This document shows, piece after piece, positions 1 to 7,618 of a stretch of DNA of 64,000 nt. Numbering within the stretch: the first letter of the stretch is position 1; each line of letters starts with the position of its first letter. The position numbers were made by a program, and so were the translations under genes. Source of the stretch: Amycolatopsis sp. CA-128772 (GTDB lineage: Bacteria; Actinomycetota; Actinomycetes; Mycobacteriales; Pseudonocardiaceae). A model generated the notes under the pieces. That model worked only from the letters and a program-made list of their open reading frames with translations, had not been told where the DNA came from and ran no database searches. Location of the stretch: assembly GCF_002904295.1 (NCBI RefSeq), contig NZ_PPHG01000014.1, positions 169,628-233,627 of the forward strand, read 5' to 3'.

Positions 1-306
1 GAGATCACCTTCCCCACCCTCGGCTTCCGCGGCTGCACCCTCCGGCTCTTCGACGTCGGGCGCGAAGAGTGGTCGCTGTACTGGGCCAACAGCCGGACCG
101 GGGTGCTGCAGCCGCCGGTCACCGGGCGCTTCGACGGCGGCCGCGGCGACTTCTACGGCGACGACACGCACGAGGGCGAGCCGATCAAGGTCCACTACGC
201 CTGGACGGGCACCACCACCGGCACCCCGCGCTGGGAGCAGGAGTTCTCCGCCGACGGCGGGCGGACCTGGGAAGCCAACTGGGTCATGGAGTTCGCCCGC
301 GCTTGA
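1..306 (+). CDS. C-terminal part of a hypothetical protein
   Basis: The window opens inside this gene; about 101 C-terminal residues are visible, ending in a TGA stop. The stretch is rich in Trp, Tyr and Gly with alternating beta-strand-like segments (WSLYWANSRTG, GRGDFYGDDTHEG, WEQEFSADGGRTWEANWVMEF). This resembles the end of the small lipocalin-like or DUF1579-type beta-barrel proteins, but that is inference from pattern only. No membrane segment is seen. It lies 57 bases ahead of the oxidase gene on the same strand, so read-through is possible. The function is unknown and the start is outside the window. Confidence 0.7.
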   Translation, partial: EITFPTLGFRGCTLRLFDVGREEWSLYWANSRTGVLQPPVTGRFDGGRGDFYGDDTHEGEPIKVHYAWTGTTTGTPRWEQEFSADGGRTWEANWVMEFARA

Positions 307-363
307 CAAGCGCGTCGCGCACCACGCACGTTGTTGCTGAAGACGCAACTGCGGAAGGGTGCC

Positions 364-1494
364 ATGACGCACTACGACGTGATCGTCGTCGGCCTCGGCG
401 GGATGGGCAGCGCCGCGGCGTACCGGCTGGCGCAGCGCGGGCAGCGGGTGCTCGGCATCGACCAGTTCGCGCCGGTGCACAACCGCGGGTCGAGCCACGG
501 CGGTTCGCGGATCACGCGCCAGGCGTACCTCGAAGGCCCCGAGTACGTGCCGCTGCTGCTGCGAGCCCACGAACTGTGGGACGGCCTCGAACGCGACAGC
601 GGACGGCGGCTGTTCACCCGCTGCGGCGGGCTGATGGTCGGCACGGCCGATTCGCGGACCGTCACCGGCAGCGCGGCGTCGGCGCGGGCCTTCGGCATCC
701 CGCACGAACTGTTGGACGCGCCCGGAATCCGCCGCCGGTTCCCGACCATGACGCCGTCGGGGGGCGAAGTCGCGTTGTACGAACCGGGTGCCGGGCTCGT
801 GTCGCCCGAAGGCACCGTCGCCGCGCACCTGCAGCTGGCCGCGCGGTGCGGTGCCGAACTGCACCACGAGGAGAAGGTGTTCACCTGGAGCACGATGGCC
901 GGCGGGGTGCGCGTCGGGACGTCGCACAGCTACTACACGGCCGACCGGCTGGTGCTGTGCCCTGGCGCGTGGGCCGCCGAACTGCTGCGCGGCTTCGGTG
1001 TCGCCTTCACGATCCGGCGGCAGGTGCAGTACTGGTTCGCGCCGTCCGGCGGGATTGCGCCGTTCCGGGAGCACCCCGTCTACATCTGGGAAGGCGACGG
1101 CTACACGTTCTACGGCTTTCCGGCGCACAACGCACCCGCGGACGGCGTGAAGGTCGCGTTCCACGGTGGCGGCCGGACGTGCACCGCCGACGGCATCGAC
1201 CGGACGGTGTCGGGCGACGAGGTCCACGAAATCGCCGCGGTGCTGAAGCGGCACCTGCCGACGTTGCCCGGCGCGTTCCTCCGTGCGGCGACGTGCATGT
1301 ACACCGACACGGCCGACGAAAGCTTCGTGCTCGCCCCGCACCCGGCCGAGGAGCGGGTGGTGCTCGCGTGCGGCTTTTCCGGCCACGGCTTCAAGTTCGC
1401 CCCGGTGATCGGCGAAATCCTCGCCGATCTGGTGGTCGACGGCGCGACGGCGTACCCGATCGCGCAGTTCGACCCGGCCCGGCTACTGGCCTAG
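364..1494 (+). CDS. solA: FAD-dependent monomeric sarcosine / N-methyl-L-tryptophan oxidase family protein
   Basis: A 376-residue flavoprotein oxidase expected to demethylate N-methyl amino acids in the cytoplasm, giving formaldehyde and hydrogen peroxide. The N-terminus carries the dinucleotide-binding [17 protein letters not shown] fold, followed by the family signature [15 protein letters not shown] near residues 42-56. The C-terminal half has [15 protein letters not shown]; the Cys in this CMYT motif aligns with the residue that binds FAD covalently in monomeric sarcosine oxidase. The length is normal for the family. The ATG at 364 is preferred over an upstream in-frame ATG because GGAAGG lies just before it. 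The 3' end overlaps the convergent tmk gene by 12 bases. Substrate choice between sarcosine, N-methyltryptophan and others cannot be read from sequence. Confidence 0.88.
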   Translation: MTHYDVIVVGLGGMGSAAAYRLAQRGQRVLGIDQFAPVHNRGSSHGGSRITRQAYLEGPEYVPLLLRAHELWDGLERDSGRRLFTRCGGLMVGTADSRTVTGSAASARAFGIPHELLDAPGIRRRFPTMTPSGGEVALYEPGAGLVSPEGTVAAHLQLAARCGAELHHEEKVFTWSTMAGGVRVGTSHSYYTADRLVLCPGAWAAELLRGFGVAFTIRRQVQYWFAPSGGIAPFREHPVYIWEGDGYTFYGFPAHNAPADGVKVAFHGGGRTCTADGIDRTVSGDEVHEIAAVLKRHLPTLPGAFLRAATCMYTDTADESFVLAPHPAEERVVLACGFSGHGFKFAPVIGEILADLVVDGATAYPIAQFDPARLLA

Positions 1495-2136
1495 CAGCGA
1501 CGTCGCCAGCGCTTCGGAATCGACACCCGCGACGCCGTCCAGGACGTGCCACGGCGCGAGCCAGCCCGACGCGGCGAGCTCGTCGTAGACGGCCGCGCAC
1601 CGCCGCTGCAGGCCGTCGTCGGTCTCGAAGGCGTCGCGCTCGCGGCCGGTTTCGGTCTCCGCGCGGCGTTCGGCGCGCTCGGCCGCGACCGCCGGCGCGA
1701 CGCGCAGGAGCAGCTGCGCGTCCGGGCGGGGCAGGCCGAAGCGGTCGACTTCCAGCTCCCACACCCACTTCACGACTTCGCCGGTGGCGTCTTGGCGCAG
1801 CCGCGCGGCCGCGTACGCGGCGTTGGAAGCGACGTACCGGTCGAGCAGGACGACGTCGTGCGTCTCCCGCAGGGCGCGGATCTCGTCGGCGGCGCCGCTG
1901 CGGTCCAGGGCGTAGAGCATGGCCATGCCGTAGACCGAGTCGGCGAGGTCGCCGTGCCCGCGGTGCAGCGCCTCGCGGACGAGGTCGGCGTGCACGCTCT
2001 TGCCGTAGCGCGGGAACGCCAGGGACGTCACGCTCGCACCCTTGGCGCCCAGCGCCGCCGTCAGCCCGTCGGCCAGCGTGCGCTTGCCCGCACCGTCGAG
2101 CCCTTCGATGACCACCAGTCGACCCACGGGCGTCAC
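1483..2136 (-). CDS. tmk: Thymidylate kinase
   Basis: A 217-residue cytoplasmic kinase that phosphorylates dTMP to dTDP for DNA synthesis. The N-terminus shows the P-loop [14 protein letters not shown] around residues 12-25, followed by the FPRYGKS nucleotide-binding segment and [10 protein letters not shown], which corresponds to the family DRY motif. The usual P-loop is GxDGAGKST; here Lys is followed by Arg then Thr, as in actinobacterial enzymes. It starts with GTG. It converges on and overlaps the oxidase gene by 12 bases at the 3' end, so the two transcripts are antisense to each other at their ends. No partner gene of DNA metabolism is adjacent. Confidence 0.9.
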   Translation of the reverse strand: MTPVGRLVVIEGLDGAGKRTLADGLTAALGAKGASVTSLAFPRYGKSVHADLVREALHRGHGDLADSVYGMAMLYALDRSGAADEIRALRETHDVVLLDRYVASNAAYAAARLRQDATGEVVKWVWELEVDRFGLPRPDAQLLLRVAPAVAAERAERRAETETGRERDAFETDDGLQRRCAAVYDELAASGWLAPWHVLDGVAGVDSEALATSLLGQ

Positions 2137-2197
2137 CCTAGCGTTGGTGGACCGGCGGGCTCGGTGGAAGGGATCGACGCCGAGCCCGCCGGTTCGT

Positions 2198-2947
2198 CTA
2201 TGCGGGGTTACGCCGCAGGTGGAACACGTAGCCGGCGCCGCTGACCGCGAGCACGCCGACGAGGATCAGCAGCGGCACCCAGCCGGTGTCGTGGCCGGCC
2301 GGTGCCGGGCCGCCGTCGCCGCGGGGCATCACCTGCGAGGTGGCGTCGTAGCCGCCGGCCTCGCCGTTGCGGTCGTACGCCGAGCCGGGGAGCTTGTCGG
2401 CGTAGCGGGCTCCGACGGTCCGCTGGTAGCCGGCGACCGGTTTGCCGTCGGCCAGCGACGTGACACGGCCGCCGTCGACCGCGTACCAGGCGTCGATCTG
2501 CGGTTCGTGCAGGAGCTGGGCGCCGGCGGGCAGCTTACGGGCGTACTCGCCCTCGACGTCACCCGAGGCGATGTTGCCGATCTGCCAGCTGCCGTCCGCG
2601 CCGCGGACCGACCAGAGCGTCGCGGTCCGGCCGTCGGAGGCCCGCGCGGGGATCGCGAAGTAGGCGAAGTCGCCCGGGGCCGCGCCGGGCTTGCCCGCGA
2701 CGAAGTCCGGCGAGAGCTCGTAGACGGGGAAGGCGTCCGGTGCGACTTCGACCGTCACCGGTCCCTTGGCGTCCGGCGCCTCGGCGAAGAACCGCACGAG
2801 GGTGTCACGGAGACCCGCGGCCGCGGTGTGCGCGGCCACGGCGTCGGCGCTGCTGATGCCGGCGGCCTGGGCCGCGCCTGACACCGGAGCCGTCATCAGC
2901 AGCGCCGCGCCGGTCAGCACGGCGAGCACGAGCGCCCGCCTGCTCAT
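2198..2947 (-). CDS. Secreted, C-terminally membrane-anchored hypothetical protein
   Basis: A 249-residue protein with an N-terminal signal peptide (MSRRALVLAVLTGAALLMTA, cleavage probably after AQA) and a single C-terminal transmembrane helix (WVPLLILVGVLAVSGAGYVF) followed by a short basic tail. It is therefore expected to sit on the outer face of the cytoplasmic membrane. The extracellular part has a repeated W-S/Y-V-x-G-ADG/DGG pattern suggesting a beta-rich domain, but I do not recognise the family. Its ATG overlaps the stop of the upstream protease gene as ATGA (2944-2947), so translation is coupled. The context suggests a membrane-tethered partner, substrate or inhibitor of that protease; this is inference. 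Confidence 0.7.
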   Translation of the reverse strand: MSRRALVLAVLTGAALLMTAPVSGAAQAAGISSADAVAAHTAAAGLRDTLVRFFAEAPDAKGPVTVEVAPDAFPVYELSPDFVAGKPGAAPGDFAYFAIPARASDGRTATLWSVRGADGSWQIGNIASGDVEGEYARKLPAGAQLLHEPQIDAWYAVDGGRVTSLADGKPVAGYQRTVGARYADKLPGSAYDRNGEAGGYDATSQVMPRGDGGPAPAGHDTGWVPLLILVGVLAVSGAGYVFHLRRNPA

Positions 2948-3519
2948 CGGGCGATCCCGGTGAGCGTGTGCGTCCAGGTGAACGACGAGTTGTGCGTGTA
3001 GTAGCCGTAGGTCGACCAGTTGTAGCGCTTGGCCGCGCCCGGGTCGGCCCAGAACACCCAGCCGCCGCGCGAGTCGTAGCCGTAGAGGACGTTCGCGTGG
3101 CCGCCGCCCGAGCGCCAGCCGACGCGGGTCTCCACCGGCCGGTTCGCCGCGGTCTGCGTCCGGACGTCGGCGTAGGGGATGCGCCGGTCGAGGTAGCGGC
3201 CCGGCGAGGTGAAGCCCAGCCGGGCGAAGGCGCGCTGCGGGTCGGCGAGCGTGCCGGGGAGGTTCGCGCAGTCCGCGCCGGATCCGCCGTGCGCGAGCTG
3301 GCAGAACCGCGTCTGGCTGACGACCGCGCCGTGGAAGGCGGCGATGGTGTTGCCCGCGCCCGCCCAGCACCACTGGTTCTTCTGCTGGGCCTGGACGGTG
3401 ATCTGGGTCCGGTAGGTCGACGGCACTCCGGGCGCGGCTCCGGCGGTGACCGGCGCGACCAGGCACAACAGCAGGCTCACAGCCAGCACGGCGTGGACCT
3501 GGCTCGACTTCACCAGCAC
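2944..3519 (-). CDS. Secreted papain-like cysteine protease
   Basis: A 191-residue exported protein with a clear signal peptide (hydrophobic residues 8-26, cleavage after AGAA). The mature part looks like the AvrRpt2/papain-like clan. The catalytic Cys is Cys51 in QKNQWCWAGAGN, the His is His141 in GGGHANVLYGYD, and an Asp follows at 159 in VFWADPGA. Two further Cys (73 and 84) could form a disulfide. The GTG start at 3519 has GGAGG six bases upstream. The gene is first in a two-gene operon with the coupled membrane protein downstream. Bacterial relatives are secreted toxins, effectors or processing proteases; the substrate here is unknown. Confidence 0.75.
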   Translation of the reverse strand: MLVKSSQVHAVLAVSLLLCLVAPVTAGAAPGVPSTYRTQITVQAQQKNQWCWAGAGNTIAAFHGAVVSQTRFCQLAHGGSGADCANLPGTLADPQRAFARLGFTSPGRYLDRRIPYADVRTQTAANRPVETRVGWRSGGGHANVLYGYDSRGGWVFWADPGAAKRYNWSTYGYYTHNSSFTWTHTLTGIAR

Positions 3520-3766
3520 AGACGGCCTCCGGTGGAGGAGTGGGCGAACCAGCGGTGGTCACAACGGTGAACAACGCGGTCACAAGGAGCAAGAACGCCA
3601 TCCGGAGGAACGGACCGTTCCGGGGCCCAGCCGGAACGCGGAACAGTCACCTCAACGAGGCCAACCACCCTGAACGGGGGTCGGCACGCCCACCCTACGC
3701 TGCTAACGTGAACGTTCCGCGGTGTTCACGCCCAGCGCACACACTGGTCGGGTGAAGGGACGAGCG

Positions 3767-4765
3767 GTGGCACAAGACGGGAACCTCCCACTGATCATCG
3801 ATGGCGCCCGCACGACCCGGGCATCGGTCGCCGAACTGCCCAAAGAGCTGACCGAGGCGCTGCGCACCGGCGAGTTCCACCACGCCCTGCGGCTGGCGAT
3901 CGCCTACCGCGGGCTGTCACTGGCCCGGCTGCGGGCGCACCTCGCGCTGCGCGGAGTCCAAATCGGACAGTCGACGCTGAGTTACTGGCAACGCGGGCTG
4001 CGTCAGCCCGAGGTGCCGAAGGCGCTGCCGGCGGTCCGGGCCCTGGAATCGGTCCTCCAGCTGCCGGCGGACGCCCTGGTGGTGCTGATCGGGCCCCGCC
4101 TGGTCCGCCGCGGCCACCAGCCGGCGGCGTCGTTCCACGACCTGCGTTCCGGCGACATGGGCTCGATCGTCGAGGACCTCCTGGCCGAGCTGGGCGCGTA
4201 CCCGTCGTCGAACCACTACAACGCGGACCTGGAGCTGCTGTCGGTCCACGACACGATCACGTTCGACGCGGAACACCGCCAGGTGAGTTTGCGCACCCGC
4301 CTGGTGACGCGCGCGCGACGCCACGGCCCGGACCGGTACCTGACGGTGTACAACGGCGACCCGGGCTGCCGCATCGACGACGTCGAGCTGATCACGGACG
4401 AGGGCTGCCGGGTGGGCCGCATGCGCCGCAACCCGGACGCGGACACGATGGCAACGGAGCTGCTGTTCGACCGCAAGCTCGCCGAGGGCGACATCCACGT
4501 GTTCTGCTTCGAGGTCCGGGACGACTCGGGATCGGCGTCGCCGGGCTACTACCGGATGCTGCGCGACCGGTGCGCGAGTTACCTCGTGCAGCTGCGGTTC
4601 GACCGGAACGCGCTACCGGCACGGTGCACGCGTCAGGTGCGGGCGCGGGATGACGCGTTGCCGGTGGTGGCGGAGGAGCTGGCCTGCGATATGGGCGGGG
4701 TGAGCAGCGCGTTCTTCAGCGACGCCGGGCCTGGGTTGGCCGGGGTTGCCGTGGAGTGGAACTGA
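3767..4765 (+). CDS. XRE-type helix-turn-helix transcriptional regulator
   Basis: About 332 residues. The N-terminal third holds an XRE-like helix-turn-helix: [20 protein letters not shown], then [17 protein letters not shown] near residues 60-80. The remaining roughly 220 residues contain no recognised domain but end in a region rich in charged residues with several Cys. GTG at 3767 is chosen because AAGGGA precedes it by about seven bases; an upstream in-frame GTG at 3722 lacks a ribosome-binding site. The gene stands alone, divergent from the protease operon across about 250 bases. Its target is unknown. Downstream lies the first of three 21-bp repeat arrays. Confidence 0.75.
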   Translation: MAQDGNLPLIIDGARTTRASVAELPKELTEALRTGEFHHALRLAIAYRGLSLARLRAHLALRGVQIGQSTLSYWQRGLRQPEVPKALPAVRALESVLQLPADALVVLIGPRLVRRGHQPAASFHDLRSGDMGSIVEDLLAELGAYPSSNHYNADLELLSVHDTITFDAEHRQVSLRTRLVTRARRHGPDRYLTVYNGDPGCRIDDVELITDEGCRVGRMRRNPDADTMATELLFDRKLAEGDIHVFCFEVRDDSGSASPGYYRMLRDRCASYLVQLRFDRNALPARCTRQVRARDDALPVVAEELACDMGGVSSAFFSDAGPGLAGVAVEWN

Positions 4766-4770
4766 CGTAG

Positions 4771-4955
4771 TCGCCAGTCACGCGAGATGCCCCTTCAATG
4801 ACGTGAGATGTCCTCCAGACACGGATGATGCCCGGTTGAGCGCGGTCGGCTCGCGTACCTGGCGGGTCGGTTCGCGTGATCCGGGGCGTGACTCGCGTGA
4901 TTGAGCGCGTCACTCGCGTGATTGGACGCGTGACTCGCGTGTTCTCGGCCGCGTG
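4771..4955. repeat. Degenerate tandem array with 21-bp period (array 1)
   Basis: Between the XRE gene (+) and the vapC-type gene (-), the core TCGCGT occurs at 4851, 4872, 4893, 4914 and 4935, exactly 21 bases apart. Weaker units (CGCGAGATG, CGTGAGATG, CGGATGATG) continue the same phase upstream to about 4779. A typical unit is CGCGTGACTCGCGTGATTGGA. Units are tandem with no unique spacer, so this is not a CRISPR. The rest of the spacer to 5227 shows no gene I can support. Confidence 0.85.
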
Positions 4956-5227
4956 CTGGGTGACCGCCTCGCGTAAAGCGCGCTGGGCGGCCGTGCCGAT
5001 GCCCTCGTCGTCCTGCGCTTTCTTCGCCGGTTTTGCGAGACGCCCGGCGTTGAGACGGGCCGTCGGACGCTGGTCGAGCGGGACCGGCGGGGCCTCCAGG
5101 CGTGACGGATCAGCCTGGCGTCACCGGTTTCCTGGAACGGTACAACGAGCCCTGTGCGAGCCGCCCGGACTACCCACCGGGCCGTGAGGTTCGTGATGCC
5201 AAGAACGGCGGTGAGTCTACGCGAGCG

Positions 5228-5674
5228 TCACAGCACTTCGAATCCGTTGGCCTTGGCCGCGTCGGCCTGCCGCTGGTCGCGGGTCACGAACGTGACCGGT
5301 CCGCCGGCGGTCAGCTCGGCCGTGGAGTGCATCGCGACCGCGATGTGGATCGCATCGAGCGTGCGTACCGGGTAGTTCTCGGTGACCAGGCGGCGCGCGG
5401 CGGGAATCACCCGGCCCGGGTCGAACGGGATCAGCGCCAGGTCCCCGTCCGGCGAGGCCAGGTGGTCGAAGTGCGCCAGCACCGCCGCAGGATCGGGGAT
5501 GCGGCCGGTCCGCTTGGCGGCCGTCATCGCGCCGGCGAACTCGATGCGGGTGAAGTCGCTGCTCATGATCGGGTCACCGCCTTCGAGGAGCAGCTCGCGG
5601 AACTTGTCGTGCTCCGGCTCGTCTGCCATGTAAGCGGTGACCAGCGCACTGGTGTCGAGGTACAGCACGGTCAC
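5228..5674 (-). CDS. vapC: PIN-domain ribonuclease toxin, VapC type
   Basis: A 148-residue PIN-domain protein, the toxic RNase of a type II toxin-antitoxin pair. The acidic catalytic residues are visible: Asp in LYLDTSALV at the N-terminus, Glu in FTRIEFAGAM, Asp in LDAIHIAVA and Asp in FVTRDQRQ. The length is typical for VapC. GTG at 5674 overlaps the antitoxin stop as GTGA, so the toxin is translated from the same message just after its antitoxin. The codon content is slightly less GC-rich upstream of the pair, consistent with horizontal acquisition, but this is weak evidence. The RNA target cannot be predicted. Confidence 0.88.
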   Translation of the reverse strand: MTVLYLDTSALVTAYMADEPEHDKFRELLLEGGDPIMSSDFTRIEFAGAMTAAKRTGRIPDPAAVLAHFDHLASPDGDLALIPFDPGRVIPAARRLVTENYPVRTLDAIHIAVAMHSTAELTAGGPVTFVTRDQRQADAAKANGFEVL

Positions 5675-5958
5675 CACTCCCCTCGGGTCCAGTCGAGCGC
5701 CTCGCTGACCGCCGCGCCCCACCCGCGGGACAGTTCTTCGATTTCGTCGAGCGTCGGCACCTGAGCCGGCGGCTCCACGTGCACGACCTTGCCTTCGGCG
5801 ATCAACCGCCGCTTCCAGTCCGCTCGGGTTTCCGTCTTCGCCACTACGCCCCTCAACGCTTCCGTGACCAGGTCGTTCATGCTGCGCCCTTCGGCTTCGG
5901 CTCGGGCCTTCAGCCGGGCGTGCAGCTCGTCGTCGATCCTCGTGATCAACTGTTTCAC
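5671..5958 (-). CDS. vapB: Ribbon-helix-helix antitoxin, FitA/VapB type
   Basis: A 95-residue antitoxin. The N-terminus MKQLITRIDDELHARLKARA followed by EGRSMNDLVTEALR is the classic ribbon-helix-helix DNA-binding fold (strand ITRIDDE, two helices). The C-terminal half, rich in Glu, Pro and Trp, is expected to wrap the toxin. GTG at 5958 is preferred over an in-frame GTG at 5979, because 5979 lies inside a palindrome that looks like the operator. The stop overlaps the vapC-type start by four bases. Autorepression through the palindrome is the expected control. Confidence 0.85.
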   Translation of the reverse strand: MKQLITRIDDELHARLKARAEAEGRSMNDLVTEALRGVVAKTETRADWKRRLIAEGKVVHVEPPAQVPTLDEIEELSRGWGAAVSEALDWTRGEW

Positions 5959-5966
5959 CCCACCAT

Positions 5967-5993
5967 GATAACACTTCACCCATTCGTGCTATC
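5967..5993 (-). promoter_or_regulatory. Candidate autoregulatory operator of the vapBC pair
   Basis: An inverted repeat GATAACAC / GTGCTATC, one mismatch in eight, separated by 11 bases and lying just upstream of the antitoxin start. It sits in a locally AT-rich patch, unlike its surroundings, and also contains the likely promoter. Ribbon-helix-helix antitoxins typically bind such paired sites; binding here is inferred. Confidence 0.55.
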
Positions 5994-6015
5994 ACTGTTC
6001 ACGGCGCATGACAAA

Positions 6016-6043
6016 GGCCGCCCCGAACGTTCTCGGGGCGGCC
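6016..6043 (-). terminator. Rho-independent terminator of ahcY
   Basis: Perfect 11-bp stem GGCCGCCCCGA / TCGGGGCGGCC with a six-base loop, followed on the minus strand by TTTGTC. It lies 17 bases past the ahcY stop. Confidence 0.8.
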
Positions 6044-6059
6044 CTGAACTGCGGAAACC

Positions 6060-7532
6060 TCAGTACCGGTAGTGCTCCGGCTTGAACGGGCCCTCGACGT
6101 CCACGTCGATGTACTCCGCCTGGGCCTTGGTCAGCTTCGTCAGCTCACCGCCGAGCGCGTCCAGGTGAATCTTCGCCACCTTTTCGTCCAGCTTCTTCGG
6201 CAGGCGGAACACCTCGTTGTCGTACTCCTCGTGCTTGGTGAACAGCTCGACCTGGGCGATCACCTGGTTCGAGAAGCTGTTCGACATCACGAACGACGGG
6301 TGCCCGGTCGCGTTGCCCAGGTTCAGCAGGCGGCCCTCCGACAGCACGATGATCGTGTTGCCGTTCGGGAACACCCACTCGTCGACCTGCGGCTTGATGG
6401 TGATGCGGCGGATGCCCGGGTAGCGGGCGAGGCCCGCCATGTCGAGCTCGTTGTCGAAGTGGCCGATGTTGCCCAGGATCGCCTGGTGCTTCATCTTCGC
6501 CATGTGCTCGACCAGCACGACGTCCTTGTTGCCCGTCGTCGTGATGACGATGTCGGCCTCGGGCAGCGCGTTCTCCAGCGTGCGGACCTGGTAGCCGTCC
6601 ATCGCCGCCTGCAGGGCGCAGATCGGGTCGATCTCCGTCACGATCACGCGCGCGCCCTGGCCGCGCAGGGACTCCGCCGCGCCCTTGCCGACGTCGCCGT
6701 AGCCGCAGACCACCGCGACCTTGCCGCCGATCAGGACGTCGGTGCCGCGGTTGATGCCGTCGATCAGGGAGTGGCGGATGCCGTAGCGGTTGTCGAACTT
6801 CGACTTCGTCACCGCGTCGTTGACGTTGATCGCCGGGAACAGCAGCTCGCCCGCCGCCGCCAGCTGGTAGAGGCGCAGGACGCCGGTCGTCGTCTCCTCG
6901 GTGACGCCGCGGATGCCCTCGCCGATCTTCGTCCACTTGCCGGTGTCGGCCGCGACCGACGTGCGCAGCAGCTCGAGGAACACGCGGAACTCGTCCGAGG
7001 TGTTCTCGTCCGGGGTCGGCACGACGCCCGACTTCTCGAACTCGGTGCCCTTGTGCACCAGCATCGTGGCGTCACCGCCGTCGTCGAGGATCATGTTCGG
7101 GCCCTCGCCGTCCCAGGTGAGCATCCGCTCGGTGCACCACCAGTACTCCTCGAGCGACTCGCCCTTCCACGCGAAGACCGGGACGCCCTTGGGCTCCTGG
7201 GTCGTGCCGTGCGGGCCGACGACGACCGCGGCGGCCGCGTGGTCCTGCGTCGAGAAGATGTTGCACGAAGCCCAGCGCACCTCCGCGCCCAGCGCCACCA
7301 GCGTCTCGATCAGCACCGCGGTCTGCACCGTCATGTGCAGCGAGCCGGAGACGCGCGCCCCGCGCAGCGGGTAGACCTCCGCGTATTCGCGGCGCAGCGC
7401 CATCAGTCCGGGCATCTCGTGCTCGGCGAGGCGGATCTCCTTGCGGCCGAATTCGGCGGCATCGAGGTCGGCGACGGCGAACTCGATGCCGTTGCGGGTC
7501 TCGTGCCGCTTGGCAACGCTTTCGGGGGTCAT
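6060..7532 (-). CDS. ahcY: Adenosylhomocysteinase
   Basis: A 490-residue NAD-dependent enzyme that splits S-adenosylhomocysteine into adenosine and homocysteine, removing the product inhibitor of methyltransferases. The N-terminal substrate domain holds [29 protein letters not shown] and DDGGDATML. The NAD domain carries [20 protein letters not shown], and the family insert of about 40 residues found in most bacterial forms is present ([10 protein letters not shown] region). The C-terminus ends in KPEHYRY, which supplies residues to the neighbouring subunit in this family. The ATG at 7532 has GGAGGA seven to eight bases upstream. It is transcribed alone with its own terminator. The gap to the divergent gene (86 bases) is too short to hold an obvious SAH riboswitch. 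Confidence 0.97.
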   Translation of the reverse strand: MTPESVAKRHETRNGIEFAVADLDAAEFGRKEIRLAEHEMPGLMALRREYAEVYPLRGARVSGSLHMTVQTAVLIETLVALGAEVRWASCNIFSTQDHAAAAVVVGPHGTTQEPKGVPVFAWKGESLEEYWWCTERMLTWDGEGPNMILDDGGDATMLVHKGTEFEKSGVVPTPDENTSDEFRVFLELLRTSVAADTGKWTKIGEGIRGVTEETTTGVLRLYQLAAAGELLFPAINVNDAVTKSKFDNRYGIRHSLIDGINRGTDVLIGGKVAVVCGYGDVGKGAAESLRGQGARVIVTEIDPICALQAAMDGYQVRTLENALPEADIVITTTGNKDVVLVEHMAKMKHQAILGNIGHFDNELDMAGLARYPGIRRITIKPQVDEWVFPNGNTIIVLSEGRLLNLGNATGHPSFVMSNSFSNQVIAQVELFTKHEEYDNEVFRLPKKLDEKVAKIHLDALGGELTKLTKAQAEYIDVDVEGPFKPEHYRY

Positions 7533-7618
7533 AGTGGCGATTCCTCCAAGACTCGATGACACACGAACACTACCGTTGTCCGCTCGACTGTCCCTAGAAG
7601 TGTTAGGAGGCCCTTACC

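Noticed and set aside
69..2111. Very long open frame on the plus strand across the oxidase and tmk genes
   Set aside because: It is Arg/Ala/Pro-rich with no motif and lies out of frame with, or antisense to, two genes with clear active-site motifs. Such open shadows are expected at this GC content.
4771..4955. CRISPR array or small repeat protein
   Set aside because: Units are tandem without unique spacers, so not CRISPR. Frames through the array stay open only because 21 is a multiple of three, and all frames on both strands look equally open with no start signal.
5228..5958. Genomic island marked by the toxin-antitoxin pair
   Set aside because: No integrase, tRNA target or flanking direct repeats are visible, and ahcY next to it is a core gene.
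6072..7559. 495-codon open frame antisense to ahcY
   Set aside because: Composition is Leu/Arg/Asp/Val-rich with no domain, while the opposite strand encodes a complete adenosylhomocysteinase.
7533..7618. SAH riboswitch upstream of ahcY
   Set aside because: The 86-base divergent spacer is too short and shows no matching conserved core or pairing.
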